Notes under the pieces: model-generated
The model's input: only the letters and a program-made list of their open reading frames with translations
The model's database searches: none
Told to the model about the DNA's origin: nothing
Shown here: one piece after another, positions 17,891 through 28,200 of the stretch
Numbering within the stretch: position 1 is the stretch's first letter
How the letters are laid out: every line of letters starts with the position of its first letter
DNA from: Methanobacterium sp.
Lineage (GTDB): Archaea > Methanobacteriota > Methanobacteria > Methanobacteriales > Methanobacteriaceae
Length of the DNA stretch: 64,000 nucleotides
Assembly: GCF_038562635.1 (NCBI RefSeq)
Contig: NZ_JBCFBO010000001.1
Coordinates: 1,216,543-1,280,542, forward strand
Reading direction: 5' to 3'
Position numbers and translations under genes: made by a program

Positions 17891-18946
17891 ATGGACCTTG
17901 AACAGAAAATAGAAAAAATAAAAGAATGTCTTAATAATAAAGAAGTTATAATTGCATTTTCAGGAGGTGCAGACAGCACGCTGATCGCGAAAATAGCAAA
18001 AGATGTCTGCAAAGAAGCAGCGGCTGTAACAATAGATAATGGAGTTCTGCCTCCAGACTGTATCAGCAACGCAACTGAAATTGCAAAGGAAATTGGGATT
18101 CCCCACGAAGTGGTGAGATACAATCTTCTTGAAAATGAAACTTTTAAATCTAATCTACCCAGCAGATGTTTTATTTGCAAAAATGAAATGTACAGCCAGT
18201 TACAGGACATAGCTAAGGATAAAGGGATTGATACAATCATCGACGGGACAAATATCAGTGATTTGCTTGAAGACCGCCCCGGAATAATGGTTAACTATGA
18301 AAAAAATATAGTCAGCCCCCTCGTATACGCCGGTTTTACAGACGAAGATGTAAGGAAAACTCTTAAAAAGCTGAATATACATTATTCAACATCCACAACA
18401 TGTTTTGCAACCAGGATTTCCAGATACAGTGAGATAACCCCCAAAAAAATAAACAGGATAAGCTACGCCGAATCATTTATCAAAAATATGGCAAGAGACG
18501 GTCCTGTAAGGGTAAGAGACGACAACAATATTGCCCGGATCGAAGTTGGAAATGTCGAAAAACTATTGAACATGGGAATTTTAAATCATATAAACTCAGA
18601 ATTAAAAGCAGTTGGATTTAAACGTGTTGCGCTGGATATTAGCGGTTACGGGGAGCCAGAGAAAGAATTAGTTGTTTATAAACCGTGTAAAGATGAAGAA
18701 AATAAAATAATGTTTGAAACAGAACTGCCCTATGAATTAGATATTAAAAATACATGTTCAGAGCTTAAGAAACTAGGATCTACTAAATGTTCAGAGCAAA
18801 TGGGAATAGCAATGCTTGAAATAGAAGGTAGAAATGTAACGGTATTTAAAACAGGTAAAATCGTTGCCAGACGTGTTGCAGATAAAGAAGATGCAGAAAA
18901 GATTTTAATTGATGTTCTGCCACGTATTAGAAGAAAATTGGAGTAA
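17891..18946 (+). CDS. larE: LarE-like ATP-dependent sulfur transferase
   Basis: The 351-residue PP-loop enzyme has an adenylation motif IIAFSGGADSTL (residues 20-31). The LarE-type RCFICK pair (Cys93, Cys96) and TTCFATRISRYSEIT with Cys171 at the position of the sulfur-donor cysteine are also present. LarE thiolates the nickel-pincer precursor; methanogen versions may use an Fe-S cluster on such cysteines. About 100 extra residues at the C-terminus go beyond typical LarE (about 270). ATG 17891 is chosen, since AGGA precedes it; a TTG at 17870 has none. The true substrate is unknown. Confidence 0.82.
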   Translation: MDLEQKIEKIKECLNNKEVIIAFSGGADSTLIAKIAKDVCKEAAAVTIDNGVLPPDCISNATEIAKEIGIPHEVVRYNLLENETFKSNLPSRCFICKNEMYSQLQDIAKDKGIDTIIDGTNISDLLEDRPGIMVNYEKNIVSPLVYAGFTDEDVRKTLKKLNIHYSTSTTCFATRISRYSEITPKKINRISYAESFIKNMARDGPVRVRDDNNIARIEVGNVEKLLNMGILNHINSELKAVGFKRVALDISGYGEPEKELVVYKPCKDEENKIMFETELPYELDIKNTCSELKKLGSTKCSEQMGIAMLEIEGRNVTVFKTGKIVARRVADKEDAEKILIDVLPRIRRKLE

Positions 18947-19012
18947 ATATGGTTTTGAATAATTACTCCCCTATTTTTTATACATTCAAATTTTTACCCA
19001 TTTAAAATATAA

Positions 19013-19438
19013 TTAAAAGTCTTTATGCACGCTTCCGCTGGCCTTTCTTCTAGAACTGGTAAGTTTTTTCCAGAATCCCCTTGTATCTTCACTTTCAAAG
19101 GAGATATACCTTCCAGTAACCTCAATTTCCACACCATCAACCACCACACTATTTATAAATATTTCAATAGTTGATGCATCTTCTAAAAGGTCATTTGCTT
19201 CGTAATCATAGTCGATCACAAGATCGTCATAGTCATAAACGTTTTTGATGGTACTTTTAATTGCATCTTCAATTAAATTAAATACCGTTTCAACTACTGG
19301 AACATTTGCCCACCAGCAGTATCCAAGGATTAATTTAAGTAGTATACTTTTAATAGACACTTCACCATCAAGTTTGGAAACAACTTTAATATTTCCGTTC
19401 TGCGATGTTATTTTGAGAGTAAGTAGTGATTCTGACAT
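19013..19438 (-). CDS. Conserved hypothetical protein (141 aa)
   Basis: I do not recognise this family. It has a beta-rich N-terminus (LLTLKITSQNGNIKVVSK), a central hydrophobic stretch with CWWANVP (about 38-50) that is too short and mixed for a clear membrane span, an acidic region (YDYDDLVIDYDYEAND) and a basic C-terminus. It starts one base after the CBS gene stop, so it is very likely co-transcribed with it. No cofactor motif is seen. Confidence 0.6.
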   Translation of the reverse strand: MSESLLTLKITSQNGNIKVVSKLDGEVSIKSILLKLILGYCWWANVPVVETVFNLIEDAIKSTIKNVYDYDDLVIDYDYEANDLLEDASTIEIFINSVVVDGVEIEVTGRYISFESEDTRGFWKKLTSSRRKASGSVHKDF

Positions 19439-19439
19439 C

Positions 19440-20276
19440 TTAATCCTTAATTGCTTTTATTAGATCTGTAGCTCTTACAAGTCCTGTTAATTCTCCATCA
19501 ACATCTATAACTGGTATCTGCTCAATATTATGATGCCTCATTTTATTGGCACATTCTGTCACAGTGGTTCTTGTGGTGGCTGTTATTAAATCAACTGCCG
19601 CAACATCTTTAACCTCTTTATCAGAAAATTTAAGATGGTTTGTTATGACATAAAGAACATTTGTACTGTCCCATGACCATTTATCTCCTTCAGTACCTAC
19701 AGATGTGTTATGAACTGTTCTTTCAGAGACAACTTCACTTTCATTTATAAAATCAGTTTCTGTGAGTATTCCAGATAATTTTCCATCTTTATTTAACGCG
19801 ATAAGCACTTTAAATCCAGAATATCTCATCATTTCAAAAGCTACATTCAAAGGAGTTCTTTCCCATGTTGTAGGAATATTTTCAAGCATATAATCTTGAA
19901 CTGGTTCTCCAATGTCTAGTTTAGATAATGCCTTTTGTATCAAGTCAAATGCAGTAACTAAACCAACTAATTCTCCATCATGAACAACTGGAACTCTTCT
20001 TATATTGTTCTCTATCATTTTGACTGCAGCATCTTTAATATCATCATCTGGAGTAGTTGTTACCAGATTTCTAGTCATTATAAGAGCTATTTGTTCTTCA
20101 TCCGGGTTATTTACAAGATCTGATCTTGTAACTAATCCAACAAGTGTCTTTGTTCCAGATTTTACAACAGGCAGCCCTGACACATTCTTTTCTCGCATTA
20201 ATTCCAGAGCGTTCAAACGGTTCCCTGGAACCTGTATATAGTGTATATCCTCTGACATTACCTCTTTTACAAGCAT
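19440..20276 (-). CDS. Four-CBS-domain protein
   Basis: The 278-residue protein is formed of two Bateman modules, i.e. four CBS domains in tandem. Each has the typical segment, e.g. NVSGLPVVKSGTKTLVGLVTRSDL, NIRRVPVVHDGELVGLVTAFDL and HNIEQIPVIDVDGELTGLVRATDL (shown here as approximate pieces of each repeat). CBS pairs bind adenine nucleotides and report energy state or act as regulators. No enzyme domain is attached. Neighbours are two UspA proteins, also nucleotide-binding, suggesting a small stress-response group. Confidence 0.88.
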   Translation of the reverse strand: MLVKEVMSEDIHYIQVPGNRLNALELMREKNVSGLPVVKSGTKTLVGLVTRSDLVNNPDEEQIALIMTRNLVTTTPDDDIKDAAVKMIENNIRRVPVVHDGELVGLVTAFDLIQKALSKLDIGEPVQDYMLENIPTTWERTPLNVAFEMMRYSGFKVLIALNKDGKLSGILTETDFINESEVVSERTVHNTSVGTEGDKWSWDSTNVLYVITNHLKFSDKEVKDVAAVDLITATTRTTVTECANKMRHHNIEQIPVIDVDGELTGLVRATDLIKAIKD

Positions 20277-20321
20277 TGTTACACCAACTAATAAAAATAA
20301 CTACAAAACAGATATTCAAAT

Positions 20322-20771
20322 TTAATGCACGACTAAAACCGGGCACTGTGATGACCGTACCACATTTTCAGTCACACTTCCAAGTAAAAATCGGTCTAAT
20401 CCATGTTTTCCTGAAGTACCCATTACAACAAGGTCAACACCTTCTTCTTTCACAGTATTTATTATAATATCTGAAGGAGAGCCTTCTTTAGTACTAAGGG
20501 TTAATTTAACTTCTTTTTGACATTCGTCTTCAATTTTACTTTCCTTTAATATGTCAGAAATATTCTCCAGTGATTTACGCCCTTCTTCCTTTAGCATCTC
20601 TTTGATCCGCACTATAAGATCCTCTGCAGGTAATCCAACAAGCGATGATGTCTCAATTACGTTTAGAGCTATAAGTTCTGCACCGTTTAATCTTGCAAGC
20701 CATATTGCATGTTTTGCAGCCTTGTTTGCATACTCAGAACCATCTGTAGGCAGTAAAATTTTTTTATACAT
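20322..20771 (-). CDS. Universal stress protein (UspA family), copy 1
   Basis: The 149-residue UspA fold begins MYKKILLPTDGSEYANKAA. The ATP-binding motif MGTSGKHGLDRFLLGSVTEN matches G-x2-G-x9-G(S/T), so it should bind ATP like MJ0577. It is the next gene upstream of the CBS protein with 45 bp between. It is about 60 percent similar by eye to the second UspA at 20886. Confidence 0.92.
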   Translation of the reverse strand: MYKKILLPTDGSEYANKAAKHAIWLARLNGAELIALNVIETSSLVGLPAEDLIVRIKEMLKEEGRKSLENISDILKESKIEDECQKEVKLTLSTKEGSPSDIIINTVKEEGVDLVVMGTSGKHGLDRFLLGSVTENVVRSSQCPVLVVH

Positions 20772-20885
20772 GAATTCACCTCTTAAGATAATATATGACT
20801 TAATAATATATATTTTAATTGTACTGATTCAAATATTATATAAACTAGATTATTAATTTTTACTTAATTAAAAGATGATTTAATA

Positions 20886-21332
20886 TTAACGTATTACTAA
20901 AACAGGACATTGTGCCGATCTCATAGTGTTTTCAGCTACACTTCCAAGCAAAAATCTATTAACACCATGTCTTCCAGCAGTGCCCATTACCACAAGATCT
21001 ATATTTTCCTCATCTATAGTTTTGAGTATTTTATCTGCAGGAGACCCTTCCTTAAACTTCAAATCTAATTTAACATCCTTCTGGCATTTTCCGCCATCCA
21101 TAATTCCAGTCAGCATATCTGAATATTCGTCAAACACCCTTTGTACGTCCTGTTCTAATTCTTTTTTTAGTTCAGTTTTATTAACTGATCTGATTCCACT
21201 AAATCTAGGGGTTTCAACTACATATAAAACCAGTATCTCTGCACCACTTCTACTTCCTATTTGAAAAGCTTGTTCTGCAGCCCTTTTTGCATTTTCAGAA
21301 CCATCTGTAGGCAATAAAATTTTTTCATACAT
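20886..21332 (-). CDS. Universal stress protein (UspA family), copy 2
   Basis: The 148-residue UspA protein begins MYEKILLPTDGSENAK and has the nucleotide motif GTAGRHGVNRFLLGSVAEN. ATG 21332 follows GAGAGGTGG; the longer GTG start at 21347 would include this ribosome site. It is the paralogue of the neighbour at 20322, separated by about 115 bp of AT-rich DNA with a possible own promoter. Confidence 0.92.
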   Translation of the reverse strand: MYEKILLPTDGSENAKRAAEQAFQIGSRSGAEILVLYVVETPRFSGIRSVNKTELKKELEQDVQRVFDEYSDMLTGIMDGGKCQKDVKLDLKFKEGSPADKILKTIDEENIDLVVMGTAGRHGVNRFLLGSVAENTMRSAQCPVLVIR

Positions 21333-21387
21333 TAATCCACCTCTCACATTTTTCTAATAATAGTTATGTGCTGTAAAATGCCATAAA

Positions 21388-22545
21388 TTAATTAATATAT
21401 ACAATATTGCCTTCTGTGATTAAACCAACTATATCTTTCGGTTCTGTTCTGTTAATAAGAGATAATATTGAATTAACTGAAAATTGTTTTACAATGATAA
21501 TATCTGCAGTACTTTCTTCTTTTATACATCCTGTATTTAAATCAAATGCATTTGCAGCGTTTACTGTCGCCATCTTAAATATTTCTGCGGGAGAAAAATA
21601 TTCTCGGTAATAGCCACGAGTTACTTTCAAGGCATATTCCATTTCCCTCAACATATTAGGGGAATTAAACATTATATTATCTGTTCCAAGAAGTACATTT
21701 ATTTTATGTTTAAGCATGTCACTTAGTGGTGGAATTCCAACAGAAAGTGTTCCATTTGATCGAGGGCATGAGACCACAGAACTACCGCTGTCACCTATCA
21801 ATTTTAAATCGTTCCCAACAGGAGCTGTAACATGAATTAAAGCATTTAAATCTGCTTCAACAGCCCTTTGAACTTCACTCTTTCCAGTTGCTTTAATAGA
21901 ATCTTCCTGCAGTTTTTCATATTCTGCAGTATGTATTGCAGAGATTTTTCCATGTTTTTCACATATTTTAGCAATTAAAGCCACCACTTCATCCCTTATT
22001 TCACCAAATCCACTTAAACCTATACCATCACACGATTTAAGGAGATTTTTAGTGATGCTTTTAATTTCTCCATTTCCCACGTCAGGATCAAAGAATGCAT
22101 TATCCCTTCCAAGAACTATTTTTCTAATTGGAATATCTTCAGAAGCTTCTTCTAGTAAAAGTATCCCTTCAAGTCCTCCTTCTCTAAAATCAACGAAAGT
22201 TGAAGTGCCGCTTGCAAGCATATCATTCATAGATCGCTTCATGGAATTTATGATTTCTTCAGGTTTTGATCCTTCAAGTATCCTGTGTTTAAGGCCGTTT
22301 GGTGGTTTAACAATTTCAGCTATGGTTTTTCCATCCCCAACATCGCAGGCTATAGAATCACCGATGTGCACATGAGAATTAATAAATGCAGGGGCCACAA
22401 TACATCCCCTTGCATCGATCTTTTTGCCGCCCCTGACTTTATCTTTAGTAATTTCAATTATTTTATCGTCTTCAATTACCACATTTGCATTAATGGCATC
22501 CATGCCTTCTCCATACAGTACTTTGCCATTTTCAATTGTTATCAT
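21388..22545 (-). CDS. Amidohydrolase, cytosine/guanine deaminase-like
   Basis: The 385-residue metal-dependent hydrolase has the metal motif SHVH (His58, His60), HTAEYE (near 215), the HVTAP histidine (near 242) and the catalytic LLGTDN Asp (near 300). This order fits the chlorohydrolase/deaminase branch. A beta-sandwich half at each end holds the start (ITIENGKVLYGEGMD) and TADIIIVK. Methanogens use relatives for 5'-deoxyadenosine deamination, but the substrate here is not certain. It stands alone. Confidence 0.8.
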   Translation of the reverse strand: MITIENGKVLYGEGMDAINANVVIEDDKIIEITKDKVRGGKKIDARGCIVAPAFINSHVHIGDSIACDVGDGKTIAEIVKPPNGLKHRILEGSKPEEIINSMKRSMNDMLASGTSTFVDFREGGLEGILLLEEASEDIPIRKIVLGRDNAFFDPDVGNGEIKSITKNLLKSCDGIGLSGFGEIRDEVVALIAKICEKHGKISAIHTAEYEKLQEDSIKATGKSEVQRAVEADLNALIHVTAPVGNDLKLIGDSGSSVVSCPRSNGTLSVGIPPLSDMLKHKINVLLGTDNIMFNSPNMLREMEYALKVTRGYYREYFSPAEIFKMATVNAANAFDLNTGCIKEESTADIIIVKQFSVNSILSLINRTEPKDIVGLITEGNIVYIN

Positions 22546-22672
22546 GTGAATCAGTATTTTGTCTTGTATCTATAAAGTGAAATTTTAAATTAATTTATTA
22601 TCTTTTAGTTTAAGTATAAAAATTTGAATGTAAAATTAAAAAGTAGAAAAAATATGGATTTAAGAAGAAAAG

Positions 22673-23725
22673 TTAGAAAGATTTCCCATTATTATTCTCA
22701 TTTATCTCAGAAACCTTCTTATTATAATCTGATTTAACTGTACCATGCTTATATTTAAAATAAACCTTGTAAGTTTTGTATGCTCCAGATTTAAGCCCAT
22801 ATGTGTAAATATTTTTGTAATAACTGCCGTACCACGCCCTTGTGTAACAAACCCCTGAGGAAGCAGTTCCCTGGTTTTTGACAGTTACATACAAATAATT
22901 TCCAGATTTGTAAGCTTTTGTTATTATAAGATCAGGTTTTGGGTTTACTGCAGTATTATACCACTTTTCAGCGGCAGAATTATCGTAAGCCGTAGTTTGA
23001 ACAGCAGTTGGGAATTTACCGCCCCAGTTACCTACAAAAGCACACATCCCTTTATCATTCCGCCATACCTGAACCCCATTGTAAGTTGTATACTTGGCTA
23101 TCTTTTCATAATTTTTAGTGTTAGCATCCGCGAAATTTGTCGCTCCCCTTAAGAAATCATAAACTATTTCTGCCCCATTCCATCCACTGGCATAATAATT
23201 TGCCCCTGCGCCATTGAACATCCTCGCAAAGTTGTAAACTGTTTGGGCGGGATTTGCAACTTCTTTTCCATTGACCCAGCCTGTTGAAAAGCATGTGTGT
23301 AACAGGATTACAGGGATATTTTTCTTAAATGGTGCTGTAAATAGTTTTCCGTTCCATCCTTCGCGCATTTGGCCGTTTATACCCCAAATAAATCCATTAG
23401 ATCCAACAAGTGCGAAGGGGGCTTTTGCTGTTCCGCCGTTTCCATTGTAGTTTCCTGACTGGTAACCACCATGCCCTGCATAGATCACAGCATCCGCATT
23501 GTACATTCCTTTTATAATGTTTTTAGTGGTTGCATTTTCTTTATAAAGCTCTAAAACCTTGTATCCCTTACTTTTTAGAGCCTTACCAATTGTTGAAGCT
23601 TCATTGTAATTATTAGAATCAGATATAATGAGAATATGAGCTTCAGCAGCAGGTAAAAAAGTAAAAACACCCACCAGAAATGCCGCTAAAGTTAATTTCA
23701 CTAATTTCTTTTTAGATTTATACAA
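22673..23725 (-). CDS. Secreted clan-CD-like cysteine protease candidate with CARDB domain
   Basis: A 350-residue exported protein. It has a signal peptide (residues 1-29, ending PAAEA), an alpha/beta domain with hydrophobic strand plus AGHGG (His85) and strand plus LLHTCFS (Cys145), and a C-terminal CARDB-type beta domain (about 265-350, KPDLIITKAYKSGNYLYV). The strand-HG and strand-(A/T)C arrangement is that of caspase/gingipain-type clan CD peptidases; this is my reading of two motifs only. Start TTG 23725 is 7 bases after GGGG, like the paralogue. It may act on the cell surface. Confidence 0.6.
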   Translation of the reverse strand: MYKSKKKLVKLTLAAFLVGVFTFLPAAEAHILIISDSNNYNEASTIGKALKSKGYKVLELYKENATTKNIIKGMYNADAVIYAGHGGYQSGNYNGNGGTAKAPFALVGSNGFIWGINGQMREGWNGKLFTAPFKKNIPVILLHTCFSTGWVNGKEVANPAQTVYNFARMFNGAGANYYASGWNGAEIVYDFLRGATNFADANTKNYEKIAKYTTYNGVQVWRNDKGMCAFVGNWGGKFPTAVQTTAYDNSAAEKWYNTAVNPKPDLIITKAYKSGNYLYVTVKNQGTASSGVCYTRAWYGSYYKNIYTYGLKSGAYKTYKVYFKYKHGTVKSDYNKKVSEINENNNGKSF

Positions 23726-23972
23726 CTTTATACCCCACAAAGAAATAAGACCGACAATATACTGTTAAAAAATCACATCAATATCATTTTTATTGTATAT
23801 TTAAGTGATTTAAGGCACATGTTAATAAAACTAGTGTTAAATAAAATATATTTTAATATAATAATACCATAAAATAATTATTTAAGATTTATTTAAAATA
23901 TTTTTAAAGTGATTATAAAAAAAGTAGGTAAAATAAAATTTTACCCAATTTAAAGAGCACATACTGCCATAT

Positions 23973-24896
23973 TTAATAATAATTACCTATTGCACCTTTA
24001 ACAAGTTTAAAAAAATGATTTAAATCATTTTGAAGAGTTATACACAAATAATTCCATGATTTATAAACATTTGAAGTTACAAGATCTAAATTTGGAATGC
24101 CATCAAATACATTTCCTGCTACATTACTATCATACCATTTTTCAGCCGCAGCATCGTTGTAAGGAGTAGTTTGAGCAGCAGTTGGGAATTTACCATTCCA
24201 GTTACCAACAAAAGCAGCTATTCCATGGTCATTCCGCCACACAAGGGTACCGTTGTAACTTGTACTTTTTGTTATCTTTTCAAAGTTCTTATTGTTGGCA
24301 TCAGCAAAGCTTGTTGCCCCACCTAAAAAATCATAGATTATTTCTGCCCCACTCCAGCCAGTGGCATAATAATTTGCCCCTGCACCTGTAAACATCCTTG
24401 CAAAGTTGTAAACAGTTGCAGTAGGGTTTGCAACCTCATTATTTTCCACCCATCCATCGGAAAAACATGCATGCAGCAATATTACAGGAATGTTCTTTTT
24501 AAATGGCGCTTTAAATGTTTTATGTCCTAATCCAGTGCTCATTTGATTTCCCACACCCCATACGAAACCGTCCGATCCAATAAGTGCAAATGGAGGGCTT
24601 GCAGTTCCACCATTTTGATCATAATTTCCAGATTCATAGCCGCCATGTCCTTCGTAGATCACAGCGTCAGCTTTGTACATTCCTTTTATAATATTTTTAG
24701 TGGTTGCATTCTTTCCATAAAGCCATAAAACAGAGTATCCTTTACTTTTTAAAGTTTTGACAATTTGTGAAGCTTCATCATAATTATTTACATCAGATAC
24801 AACAAGAATATGCGCCTCAGCTGCAGGTAAAAAAACAAAAATACATATCACTGTAGCTAAAGCCACTTTCAATAAATTTTTTGAAATTCCATGCAA
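23973..24896 (-). CDS. Secreted clan-CD-like paralogue with truncated CARDB domain
   Basis: The 307-residue paralogue of the gene at 22673 is closely related over the first 260 residues. It has a signal peptide (1-28), EGHGG (His84) and LLHACFS (Cys144), so both candidate catalytic residues are kept. The C-terminal CARDB domain begins (NLDLVTSNVYKSWNYL) but ends after about 40 residues in an unrelated tail, NDLNHFFKLVKGAIGNYY. The coding DNA of the tail holds a 20-bp perfect palindrome (24012-24031). Start TTG 24896 follows GGAG by 8 bases. It may be a functional short form or a decaying copy. Confidence 0.6.
   Translation of the reverse strand: MHGISKNLLKVALATVICIFVFLPAAEAHILVVSDVNNYDEASQIVKTLKSKGYSVLWLYGKNATTKNIIKGMYKADAVIYEGHGGYESGNYDQNGGTASPPFALIGSDGFVWGVGNQMSTGLGHKTFKAPFKKNIPVILLHACFSDGWVENNEVANPTATVYNFARMFTGAGANYYATGWSGAEIIYDFLGGATSFADANNKNFEKITKSTSYNGTLVWRNDHGIAAFVGNWNGKFPTAAQTTPYNDAAAEKWYDSNVAGNVFDGIPNLDLVTSNVYKSWNYLCITLQNDLNHFFKLVKGAIGNYY
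24012..24031. repeat. 20-bp perfect palindrome inside a truncated CARDB domain
   Basis: AAAATGATTTAAATCATTTT reads the same on both strands. It lies exactly where the paralogous proteins stop matching, so it may mark the insertion or rearrangement that cut the domain. Confidence 0.7.
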
Positions 24897-25276
24897 TTTT
24901 ATGTCTCCAATATAAAAAATTTAATTTTTTATACCATTCGCCACATTTTTCCAGAGGTAGTACATGACTGGTAAAATGAAGTTGCATATAATTTATTTCA
25001 TTGTAATACTATAAAATATTTATTTAATAAGGCTCATGTCTCAAAAGTTGTGCAAATATTATATTATTTTTCATAGTAGGTGAACTACATGTTTTAAGAT
25101 AATTTGCTATCAATCAAAATTACAATTTAACATGAAGTATATTCCTGCACTTGTCGGGCATGAACGTTTAATAAAATTAGTTAGAATGCTTAAAAAGATA
25201 GTTAAGTTAATTAATTGGATTAACTTTGTAATTGGGATAACTAAGTTCAAAAATTAAAAATAAGGATTTTTAAGAC
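24897..25276 (-). other. Intergenic region between carB and the secreted paralogue
   Basis: This 380-bp AT-rich spacer has no open frame or recognisable RNA gene. The right part is rich in TTAA-type steps (around 25150-25260). I see no terminator hairpin for carB. Confidence 0.4.
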
Positions 25277-28200
25277 CTATGAATTATGGTAATCATTCAA
25301 TGATTTTACTCCAATTTCATCGTCTTTAACCTTTTCAATTGCAGTAAGCGCTGCACGAGCTCCCGCAAGTGTTGTAACATAAGGTATTCCAAGTTCAATC
25401 GCCATTCGCCTTATGAAATAGCCGTCATCTGCAGACTGTTTACCTGAAGGCGTATTTATTATAAGATCTATTTCATCATTTACCATTGCTTCTTTTATAT
25501 TTGGAGAGCCTTGACTGATTTTTTTAATTCTTCCAATTTTTACATGGTCTTCAACTGCTTTTGCAGTTCCCCTTGTTGCTACAAGATCAAATCCAAGTTC
25601 TTCTGCTTTTTGAACTATGTCAAGGATTTTAGTTTTATCGGCATCTTTTACACTTATGAATATTTTACCTTCAGTTGGAAGTTCCATACCCGCTGAAAGC
25701 TGAGATTTATAGTAAGAAACACCGAAGTTCTCATCAATTCCCATACTTTCCCCGGTTGACTTCATCTCAGGGCCGAGTATTGCATCAGATTCTGGAAGTT
25801 TGATAAATGGAAATACTGACTCTTTAACAGCCACATGGTCAATTTTAACCATATCTACAAGGCCTAAATCTTTTAATTTGGTGCCCATCATTAGTTTAGC
25901 CGCTACTTTTGCAATTGGCACTCCAACAGATTTACTGACAAATGGAACAGTTCGGCTTGCACGTGGATTTGCCTCTAAAATGTAAACTTTAGGGTTTCCA
26001 TCATCTTTTACTGCATACTGGATATTCATAAGCCCAACTACATCCAGTTCAAGTGCGAGTTTCCTTGTGTAATCTTTAATGGTTTCTATAACTTCAGCAG
26101 GAATAGTCTGTGGTGGTATAACACATGCTGAATCTCCGGAGTGTACTCCAGCCTCTTCTATGTGTTCCATTATTCCACCGATGAATACATCTTCTCCGTC
26201 ACACAGGGCATCCACATCCACTTCAATAGCATCTTCAAGGAATTTATCCACAAGGATAGGATGTTCTGGCGAAATTTTTACAGCTTCTTTCATGTATTCT
26301 TCAAGTTCTGTGTTATCATAAACTATTTCCATAGCTCGCCCACCCAGCACATATGACGGACGGACCAGTACAGGGAATCCTATTCTCTCTGCAGCAGTTT
26401 TAGCATCTTCAAATGAATGAGCAATACCAAAATCTGCCTGAGGAATTCCAAGGCGATCTAAAACTTTTGTAAATTGTTCACGGTCCTCTACACGGTCTAT
26501 ACTCTCATGAGGAGTACCTAATATCTTTACTCCTTCCTCTGCAAGAGGCACAGCTAGATTTATTGATGTTTGACCACCAAACTGTACAACTACACCATAT
26601 GGTTTTTCTTTATTGACTATGTTCATGACATCTTCCAGAGTCAATGGTTCAAAATAAAGTTTATTGGAGATATCATAATCAGTACTAACAGTTTCAGGAT
26701 TGTTATTTATAACTATAGTTTCTATTCCTTCTTCTTTAAGTGCCATTGCACCATGTACACAACAATAATCAAATTCTATACCCTGTCCAATCCGTATAGG
26801 TCCAGCACCGAGTATAATAACTTTTTTATTATCAGAAACTTCCACTTCATCAAACTGTTCATATGTGCCGTAGTAATAAGGAGTTTTTGCCTCAAATTCA
26901 GCAGCACATGTGTCAACCATTTTATAGGTTGGGATGATTCCATTCTCTTCCCTTAAAGCCCTTACCTGTTTTTCAGGCATTCCTGTAATTTGAGAAAGTT
27001 TTTTATCTGAAAAACCCATTCTTTTTGCTTTTTTCAGTAAAAATGGATCATAAATAGTGTCTTTGTTTAATTCTTTTTCAAAATTAATGATATTTAATAT
27101 TTTATAAAGGAAAAATTCGTCAATTTTAGTGATCTTCTTTATCTCTTCAATGCTTACGCCGGATTTAAGAGCCGTATACACCTCAAATATCCGCTTATCA
27201 GTAGCATTTTCAAGTGATTCCTCATCAAATTCCACATCGTCAAATCCATATCGCCCAATATCAAGAGATCTTATGGCTTTATGCAGAGACTCTTCAATTG
27301 TTCGCCCTATTGCCATAACTTCACCAGTAGACTTCATCTGGATTCCAATCTGCCGATTTATGCCTTTGAATTTATCAAAGGGCCATCGGGGTATTTTAGC
27401 AACAACATAATCAATAGAAGGTTCAAAAGAAGCAGGTGTTTCTTTAGTAATATCGTTTCTGATTTCATCAAGGGTCATTCCAATGGCGATTTTAGAAGAT
27501 ATTTTGGCTATTGGATATCCTGTTGCCTTGGAAGCTAATGCACTGCTTCTACTTACCCGTGGATTCACTTCAATTACTTTATATTCACCAGTTACAGGAT
27601 GCACTGCAAACTGTATGTTACATCCTCCCTGAATTTTTAATGCCCTTATTATTTTAATAGAAGCATTTCTAAGTCTCTGGTTATCATCATCGCTTAAAGT
27701 CTGTGAAGGAGCAACAACGATACTCTCCCCAGTGTGTATTCCCATTTGGTCAATATTCTCCATGTTACACACAATTATGCACGTGTCATTTTTATCACGC
27801 ATGACCTCATATTCAAACTCTTTCCATCCCATTACAGATTGATCAATGAGTACCTGGCCAATATAACTCATATCAAGCCCACGAGATGCAATTTCCATTA
27901 ATTCCTCATCATTATGGGCTACTCCACCACCAGTACCTCCAAGGGTAAATGCAGGCCGGACAATAACAGGGTATCCAATCTCTTCAACTGCTTTTAATGC
28001 ACCTTCCAGTGTGTCTACAGCGTGGGCTTTTGGTACAGGTTCATTGAGTCTCTTCATAAATTCATCGAAAAGTTCACGATCTTCTACATTTCGTATAGTT
28101 TCTACTGATGAACCTATTACCTTAACACCTTTAAGAGCACCTATTTCTTCAAGTCCGGTTGCGACATTTAAACCTGTCTGTCCACCCATTGTTGGTAAAA

